DNA from: Sporisorium sorghi
Lineage: Eukaryota; Basidiomycota; Ustilaginomycetes; Ustilaginales; Ustilaginaceae
Length of the DNA: 34,209 nucleotides
Assembly: GCA_023212695.1 (NCBI GenBank)
Contig: JALCCG010000231.1
Location: 1-34,209 of the forward strand
Reading direction: 5' to 3'
In this document: positions 29,021 through 34,209 of the stretch, piece by piece
Layout of the letters: every line of letters begins with the position of its first letter
Numbering within the stretch: the first letter of the stretch is position 1
The notes under the pieces: model-generated
The model's database searches: none
What the model saw: the letters and a program-made list of their open reading frames with translations, nothing else
Told to the model about the DNA's origin: nothing
Made by a program: the position numbers and the translations under genes

Positions 29021-30343
29021 CGCTGTGCAGAGAGAAGGCCAAGTTAGGCACGCAAGAGGCCGCGGCGACCGTGGACCTCGAAGCATGAAAAGGCGCTAAA
29101 ATATCGAACGGAAGGCCGATGCAGCACACAGCACAGCACAGCACTCGACGACGACACCTTACAAATGAACAGAACACGAGAGCGAGGGCGGCGAGCGCGT
29201 CCCCGTCGGAGCTGCAAACTGTTTCTCTCAGGCAAGAGCCCGCGTTGCAAAGAGTCTGTTGCTGTTCATAGCTGGTAGCAGCGGGTCGCATGGAAGAATT
29301 CTCAGTCTGGTCAACCCACGCTTGCTTCTTTGCAAGCATGAACAGGAGGAGGAGAACAATGGCGTCGATGACGACGTAGTGCTTGCTTCAGTCATACCTT
29401 CGTCGACGAGGGGTCTTCGTCCCTGAAGATCTTCTTTTCTTGTTGGAGGTGCAGCGGAATCAAGTCGCCGTCACACGCACATCTCCATACGATGTTGCCC
29501 GGCGCAGCTTCGTTCGATGGAGCTTTTCTGTGCGGTGTGTGTGGTTTGCTGGTGTCTCGTATGTGGTCGCTTGCAGAGCTGTACGCTGTACGATGCAGAT
29601 CGTAACCCGTTCGCCCACCCAAACCTGCACGGCAAACAAATTTTTCGCAGAGATCACACACACCTCCGCTGCTGTGCAGCATGCAGTGTCGATCCTTCGA
29701 CCCGCTCTCTCATCTCACCTCTCTCTCACACTCTTTGTGCTCCTGTCTCTTCTCGTGTGAGCTTTGCATACGAACATTTCACCGGCCAGCCGACACGCAA
29801 AGCGACCCTGGCGCCTTTTGCACAGAGGAATCTTCGTGCCGGTGCAAGGTGGCGTGTGCGGGTTGGCGGTTCTCGGGACACATAACCTGGGACCACACCC
29901 ACGCACCTGACTCTACATTCCCACCCAAACACGCCAAACCTGATGCGGGAAGCGACGATCACACACGTGCAGCTCCCCTCGCAAAACAAAAACTGGGGTG
30001 CTCATCCACCGTTCAGTACACATAACGCGTCCGGGTCGCGAGATGCGCAATGGCGTAAATGAATGAAACGAATCCGACTCACATCGGGCTTTTAACCCAG
30101 GTCAACCAGCGCTGCAGAACGACGTAATCCCACGTTTTATGCTCGCGACTCGTGTTCAGCTCTCATTGTCTTTGCTTGTCGTCGCTATCATGTCCAACTC
30201 AGTCCAACAAGCTCGCCTCATTCAGGTCAGGCTGTTTTTAGGGTAGTGTACTCCACACATCAAGCCCAGCTGACGAACGACAGACGACAATAACAGCTCC
30301 AATTGACCCATTGCGAACATGCGGTACAAACAAGTAGGCACGC
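27747..30343. other. 2.6-kb intergenic region without supportable gene
   Basis: Lies upstream of the NPF-protein gene and downstream of the acyltransferase gene, both minus strand. It is less GC-rich than coding DNA. It contains GCGA repeats (28692-28712), an A30 run, and AGCACAGCAC repeats near 29125. The longest frame (about 218 codons, minus, ending 28074) starts at TTG, is Ser/Leu-rich and reads as the pyrimidine-rich leader of the NPF gene. I find no tRNA, snRNA or conserved protein segment. A long 5' leader, an ncRNA or a spliced small gene cannot be excluded. Confidence 0.5.
28987..29016. repeat. A30 homopolymer
   Basis: Thirty consecutive A residues in the large intergenic region; preceded by TTAGGCGGAAATTCCG and not followed by any retroelement-like sequence or visible target duplication. 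Confidence 0.92.
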
Positions 30344-33300
30344 TCACGACTTTTCCTCAGCCTGGCCGCCGCTTTGAGAGAGAGGCGTCACATCGGCTGC
30401 GGTACCAGCCTGAAGCGGAGATCCCGCCGCCGCTACCGCCGCCGTCGGATTCTTCCTAACTTCGTGCCTAGGCGTCGCCGGCGGTGTCGGTTCGGCGCTC
30501 TTCATCTCCTCCAGCTTGGGTCGCAACCCCGCTTGCTGGGCACTGCCCTCGTACTGCATCTCAAACGCCTGCGACGCCGCCGTAAATGGCAACCTCTTTG
30601 CTGCTGGTCCGGCGTTCTTGAGCTCGGCCACGTGCACGTTCTCCGAAAGCGAGTGCGTGCGGTTTCTGCGCGACGTCGCGGTGGCGCCATTCTCAGGCAC
30701 CGTCCTGCTCCCACTGCCGTTGCCGTTGATGCTCGTCGTCGCCAGACTCGCGGGCAGCGCCGACGTCCTGCTCGTCGACTGCGACGCCTTGCCTCCGTCG
30801 CCATCCAGAATACCTCCGGTTCGCGTCGTCGAAGGCGACATGGCACCACCCTCCCTCAACAGTGCACGCAGATCCTGGCTGCTCCTGTTTCGCTTCTCGG
30901 CAAATGTTTCGCCGCCGCCTCCGCCACCACCACCTCCTCCGATGCTGCCACGACTTCCGCTTCGCGAGCGCGAGTGAATGCTTCTGCGTCGACCACCTGA
31001 CCCAGGCGTGCCAGGGCTCTTGACGCCACTGCGCAGCCCATTCATGAGCGTCTGTGGGTTGAGCATCGAGAACACAGCTTCGTAGTCGCCCTCGTCCTCC
31101 TCGCCGCTCTCCGTGAAGCTCGTCGTCCCTTCCGAGGCATCGTCCCACGATCCCTCGCCGTCCTCTTCTCCGTCCCGCTCTTCTTCTCCTTCGTCGATCG
31201 CAGTGCCGTCGCCACGTGCACCGTCGCGTGCGAGACTCGAGGCGCGAAGATTCTTGATCTCTTCGGCCGTCATGGATCGGCGTGTCGACGAGCGACGACG
31301 ACGACCCCAGCCGAACAGACGCTCGTCCATCCACTGCAGCGGATGGCTGAGCGCATCGTTGGTGGCACCACTCGTCGACTTCTTTTGCTTCCACACGAGT
31401 GCCTCGCGTTGACGAGGCGGCGGTGCCGAAGCATTGGGCAAGATGCGGTGTTCGGCAAAATCCTCCCACACCTGCGGCGCAAGCTCGTCGATGAGCGCGT
31501 GCATGTCGGCGCTGATCTTGGTTCGCGTCTGCTGCAGGTCGAGGATCACCTTGTGGTTGCCAGGGATGAGCGAGATGAAGAGCGGTGGCAGCGATTTGTA
31601 GATATCGATGCCCACCTCGGCGAACTTGAGCGCCGAGTACGACATGGTCGGCAGCACGATGAGCGTGTACAGGGGCATGAGCAGACGCGTGCGCGGCGAG
31701 AGCTCCAACCTGTGCGCAAAGTAGGTGGCCAATGCGGCGTAGAAGGAATACAGAACGGGCGCAACGCCGAGCGAGACGAGCACCTTCCAGGTAGCGAGCA
31801 CGTCACGTCCGGCCACCTTGACTTGCGATACTGCCAGCGCCTCCTTGGCCTTCTTGTGGCTGATAATCTTGGCGAGAATGATGATGGGCGAGTTGAGCAC
31901 AGCACCGGGAAGCGCCAGTCCACCCCACAGTCCGAGCAGGCCAAGACGATACGCCAGCAGACCCAGGCTGCGCCAGCCTGCCCGTGTCGCTCGCTCCACC
32001 TGGTGATCGCGCAGACCTGCGTAGCGGAGCTTCTTGTTGTACCGAAGGATCTCTTCGCGTAGCTTGACGACACGCGGTTCGTCTTTGAACTGGAGGTAGC
32101 CCATGATGAACTTGCGGTTGAGTTCGACCGTCTGTCCCAAACTGACCGACTGTCCGGGCGCACGGTAGAGACGTCGACCGGCCTGGACGACCATGAGCGT
32201 CTCAAAGTCGGGAGCACGCAGCGTGACGCCCTTGAGACCGTCGTAGACAATGTCCATCATCTCTCCGACCGCTTTGCGCTTGCCCTCGCCGCCCTCGTCA
32301 AACAGACCGACGAGCTCGCGAGGCACGTCGATGGGCGAGCCAAACTCGACGACAGCACGGCTGCGGAACTTGTGTGGGTGGAAGTACGAGAGACCGACGG
32401 GCACGATGCGCACGTTGAGATCGCGGTTGGCTGACATGGCGCCGAGGGCCATGATGACGACGCCGGCTTTCAAGGGCAAGAGATCGGTGCGATCGTGACT
32501 ACCGCCCTCGGGGAAGATGCCGAGACATCCGCCCTCTGCGAGCTTCTCGTAGACCTTGGCGTACATCTGCGTCTGGTCGACAAAGGGCAGGCACGAGTAC
32601 TTGCAGCCTGTGCCATCCGAGACGTCATTGGCGGCTTTCTCCAAAGCCCTGGCGCTTGGACTCTTTGTCGGCTTTTTGTCGGATTTGGACGGTTCGGGTT
32701 GCGGTGTTTTGCCGCGAAGCATGTCGAGTGCGCGTGCGTCTTTGAACTCCTTCTTGATCTTGACCTCGGTATCGCTCAGAACCTCGACAACCTCGACAGT
32801 GGCGTTTCCGCAAGCCCTGGGAAGCATGATCTGGCCTTTGACGTGCAATTGCGATGTGAAAGCGGTGCCGTGTCCCTGTAGCAGCAAGGGGTCGCCGGAA
32901 GGATGTAGCGAGATGAAGCCTTTGCCTGGCTTGGCCGAGTCGGCGGCTCTGGCGACGGGGATGGACTGCATGATGCGGGCAGCGGCACCGACGAAGCGAC
33001 GTTTGATGCTCTTCTCTGCGATGAGGAAGGCGACCCTACGCCCCGAAGCACGGCGCACCTCGGAGGCGAGGAGGAGCGGATCGAGGAACTGGTTGTGGTG
33101 GGGCGCGGCCACAAAGATGACGGGCCCTTCGCGCGGGATACGCCATGCCGAGCGTGGGCGAATCTCGCGGAAGAAGAGATTGATGATGATGCGCCAGAAG
33201 AAGAGGGCAATGTCGAAAGCGATGTTGGACGCCATGATGTTCTGAGAACGAAAGACGCGGCAGATGACTCTTGCGACGAGGGTGGGCACCAGACGATGGA

Positions 33301-33703
33301 GAGGGATGGGAAGTGATCTTAGCAGACGTTCAAAGTCTTTGAGCACTGCCTGGAAGCTGGGCGAATCTCCGGGGCGAGCGTATGGAACAGGCTTGGCTGA
33401 GAGCGAGAGATGCCTGGCTTTGCGTTGGTACTCTTTCTGCTTGGATCCGATCTCGGCGGCAGTGCCTTCGGCGACGGCTGTGCTGGGGTGCTGTTTGAGA
33501 GGATCGTTGCTGGGTAGTTTTGAAGGATCCGTGTCGATTGATAGCGGATGCGGAAGCGGCGCCGATACTGTCGATGGTGTTGCTGACGCTGACGTTGTGG
33601 GCAAATTCTGGATCGGACGGTGTTCCGATGATGAGGAGGATGGATTTGTATTCACAGCAGGATCTCGAGAGGATGCTGATGGAGCGTCGGATGTGCCGGT
33701 CAT
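30344..33703 (-). CDS. Glycerol-3-phosphate / dihydroxyacetone-phosphate sn-1 acyltransferase (Gpt2/Sct1 type)
   Basis: 1119 residues, single exon, ATG at 33703. Catalyses the first acylation of glycerolipid synthesis (to lysophosphatidic acid) at the ER. Acyltransferase motif I is HHNQFLD (H203 and D208 of the HX4D pair), the substrate-binding motif is FPEGGSHDRTDLLPLK (F397 onward), and the later block is VRIVPVGLSYFHPHKFRSRA. Between motifs I and III lies the insertion typical of fungal enzymes (GTAFTSQLHVKGQIMLP ... EVKIKKEF). Membrane spans: one before motif I (FDIALFFWRIIINLFF) and several at about 578-605, 640-663 and 672-712. The C-terminal 380 residues are disordered, acidic then Ser/Gly-rich with a Gly10 run. 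Yeast Gpt2 and Sct1 are 743 and 759 residues, so this tail is unusually long. Cannot tell which of the two paralogues it represents. Confidence 0.94.
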   Translation of the reverse strand: MTGTSDAPSASSRDPAVNTNPSSSSSEHRPIQNLPTTSASATPSTVSAPLPHPLSIDTDPSKLPSNDPLKQHPSTAVAEGTAAEIGSKQKEYQRKARHLSLSAKPVPYARPGDSPSFQAVLKDFERLLRSLPIPLHRLVPTLVARVICRVFRSQNIMASNIAFDIALFFWRIIINLFFREIRPRSAWRIPREGPVIFVAAPHHNQFLDPLLLASEVRRASGRRVAFLIAEKSIKRRFVGAAARIMQSIPVARAADSAKPGKGFISLHPSGDPLLLQGHGTAFTSQLHVKGQIMLPRACGNATVEVVEVLSDTEVKIKKEFKDARALDMLRGKTPQPEPSKSDKKPTKSPSARALEKAANDVSDGTGCKYSCLPFVDQTQMYAKVYEKLAEGGCLGIFPEGGSHDRTDLLPLKAGVVIMALGAMSANRDLNVRIVPVGLSYFHPHKFRSRAVVEFGSPIDVPRELVGLFDEGGEGKRKAVGEMMDIVYDGLKGVTLRAPDFETLMVVQAGRRLYRAPGQSVSLGQTVELNRKFIMGYLQFKDEPRVVKLREEILRYNKKLRYAGLRDHQVERATRAGWRSLGLLAYRLGLLGLWGGLALPGAVLNSPIIILAKIISHKKAKEALAVSQVKVAGRDVLATWKVLVSLGVAPVLYSFYAALATYFAHRLELSPRTRLLMPLYTLIVLPTMSYSALKFAEVGIDIYKSLPPLFISLIPGNHKVILDLQQTRTKISADMHALIDELAPQVWEDFAEHRILPNASAPPPRQREALVWKQKKSTSGATNDALSHPLQWMDERLFGWGRRRRSSTRRSMTAEEIKNLRASSLARDGARGDGTAIDEGEEERDGEEDGEGSWDDASEGTTSFTESGEEDEGDYEAVFSMLNPQTLMNGLRSGVKSPGTPGSGGRRRSIHSRSRSGSRGSIGGGGGGGGGGETFAEKRNRSSQDLRALLREGGAMSPSTTRTGGILDGDGGKASQSTSRTSALPASLATTSINGNGSGSRTVPENGATATSRRNRTHSLSENVHVAELKNAGPAAKRLPFTAASQAFEMQYEGSAQQAGLRPKLEEMKSAEPTPPATPRHEVRKNPTAAVAAAGSPLQAGTAADVTPLSQSGGQAEEKS
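30909..30940. repeat. Gly-tract microsatellite in the acyltransferase gene
   Basis: CCG/CCA/CCT trinucleotides on the plus strand encode about ten consecutive glycines on the minus strand, in the disordered C-terminal tail. Confidence 0.8.
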
Positions 33704-34077
33704 TGAGAAGCAGAGAAAGAGAGGCGGTGGATCGAGATCACCCCAACTTCAAAGGGATGCCAAGTTGGAATCGAGCGGGTATTCGAGCCTGTCTCGTCCG
33801 AACGACAAGAGAGGCGAGCTCCGATGAGCAGTGCTGGCCAGACGGATGACGTGCCTGCTTCGTTGGTGCCGCGCCTCGACGATGGAAATTGGCGCGGAGC
33901 AGCGATGGTATCGATGATGGATCTGGAAAGGAGGCAGGTGCGACGGTGATGGTGGTCGTGATGGAAAGAGAAGGAGAGTCGTCAAAGTGAGATGTTCCTC
34001 TGAAAGCGTGAGGAGGAGGAGAAGAAGGAGAAGGAGAAATGCTGAGCGCTGATTCATTCAAAAGATGGCTTGACTGA

Positions 34078-34095
34078 ATGGCTGGCTGGCTGGCT
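34078..34095. repeat. (GGCT)4 tetranucleotide repeat
   Basis: Four tandem GGCT units beside the A28 run. Confidence 0.75.
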
Positions 34096-34104
34096 CAGCG
34101 CTCG

Positions 34105-34132
34105 AAAAAAAAAAAAAAAAAAAAAAAAAAAA
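34105..34132. repeat. A28 homopolymer
   Basis: Twenty-eight consecutive A residues about 400 bp upstream of the acyltransferase start. Poly(dA:dT) promoter tract or simple slippage repeat. Confidence 0.92.
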
Positions 34133-34209
34133 CATTGAGTCACCCGCTTTCCTTTTCCGCACCCCGCTTTTCTTGTGTCCCCACGGGCGAGCCCCAAACC
34201 AAGATGCCA

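Larger units (their letters stand above)
33704..34209. promoter_or_regulatory. Upstream region of the acyltransferase gene
   Basis: The minus strand is pyrimidine-rich (CTC/CTT repeats, plus-strand GAGGAG at 34009-34040), the normal leader type in this window. An upstream 102-codon ATG frame (34057 to 33749, minus) begins with a Leu run created by these CTT/CTC repeats. A (GGCT)n stretch and an A28 run lie further out. Confidence 0.5.

Noticed and set aside
30060..30140. tRNA-Lys-like anticodon arm (GGGCTTTTAACCC)
   Set aside because: Only three stem pairs, no T arm (GGTTCGANNCC) downstream and no acceptor pairing; no matching cloverleaf on either strand.
30190..30354. Possible tiny spliced gene starting ATGTCCAACTCAGTCC
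   Set aside because: Needs an odd donor (GTCAGG), gives about 29 residues without family resemblance, and runs into the 3' end of the acyltransferase gene.

Overview
This window looks like core nuclear chromosome of a basidiomycete fungus, most likely a smut-type yeast/filamentous species (Ustilaginomycotina). The support is a GC-rich coding sequence, closely packed genes of which most are single-exon, short introns (72-106 nt) with GTRNGT-like donors and CTGAC/CTAAC branch points, Ser/Ala/Gln-rich low-complexity proteins, pyrimidine-rich leaders, long A/T homopolymers, and an intron-bearing eukaryotic tRNA with a Pol III terminator. The clade assignment is inference; no species is claimed. 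There are no mobile elements, CRISPR arrays, bacterial operons or biosynthetic cluster signatures.

Layout: (1-750, +) 3' part of a Ser/Thr protein kinase; (894-994, +) tRNA-Glu(CUC) with a 29-nt intron; (2649-3986, +) enolase; (4278-5051, -) p24 cargo receptor of the Erv25 type, divergent from (5523-5819, +) NOP10; (6233-8005, -) Josephin-domain deubiquitinase (ataxin-3 type); (8490-12680, -) Utp22/Nrap, divergent from (13078-13922, +) a four-exon ankyrin-repeat protein; (14030-15421, -) an unrecognised His-tract protein, divergent from (15883-17454, +) a tubulin-tyrosine-ligase-like ATP-grasp enzyme; (18338-23308, +) INCENP/Sli15; (24123-27746, -) a large proline-rich NPF-motif protein; (30344-33703, -) the glycerol-3-phosphate/dihydroxyacetone-phosphate acyltransferase of the Gpt2/Sct1 type. 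A 2.6-kb stretch (27747-30343) holds no gene I can support.

Most genes are housekeeping functions from different pathways: glycolysis, ER-Golgi transport, snoRNP/ribosome biogenesis, ubiquitin signalling, chromosome segregation and glycerolipid synthesis. They do not form one system. The points most worth a second look are a fungal ataxin-3 with three ubiquitin-interacting motifs and a p97-binding motif as its last residues; stop-free, multiple-of-three introns in the p24 and ankyrin genes, where retention would keep the frame; a pair of TTTCGCGAA(A) palindromes 31 bp apart in the TTL/orphan divergent promoter; and the NPF-motif protein, whose N-terminus looks weakly EH-like. I did not find a clearly new multi-gene system.
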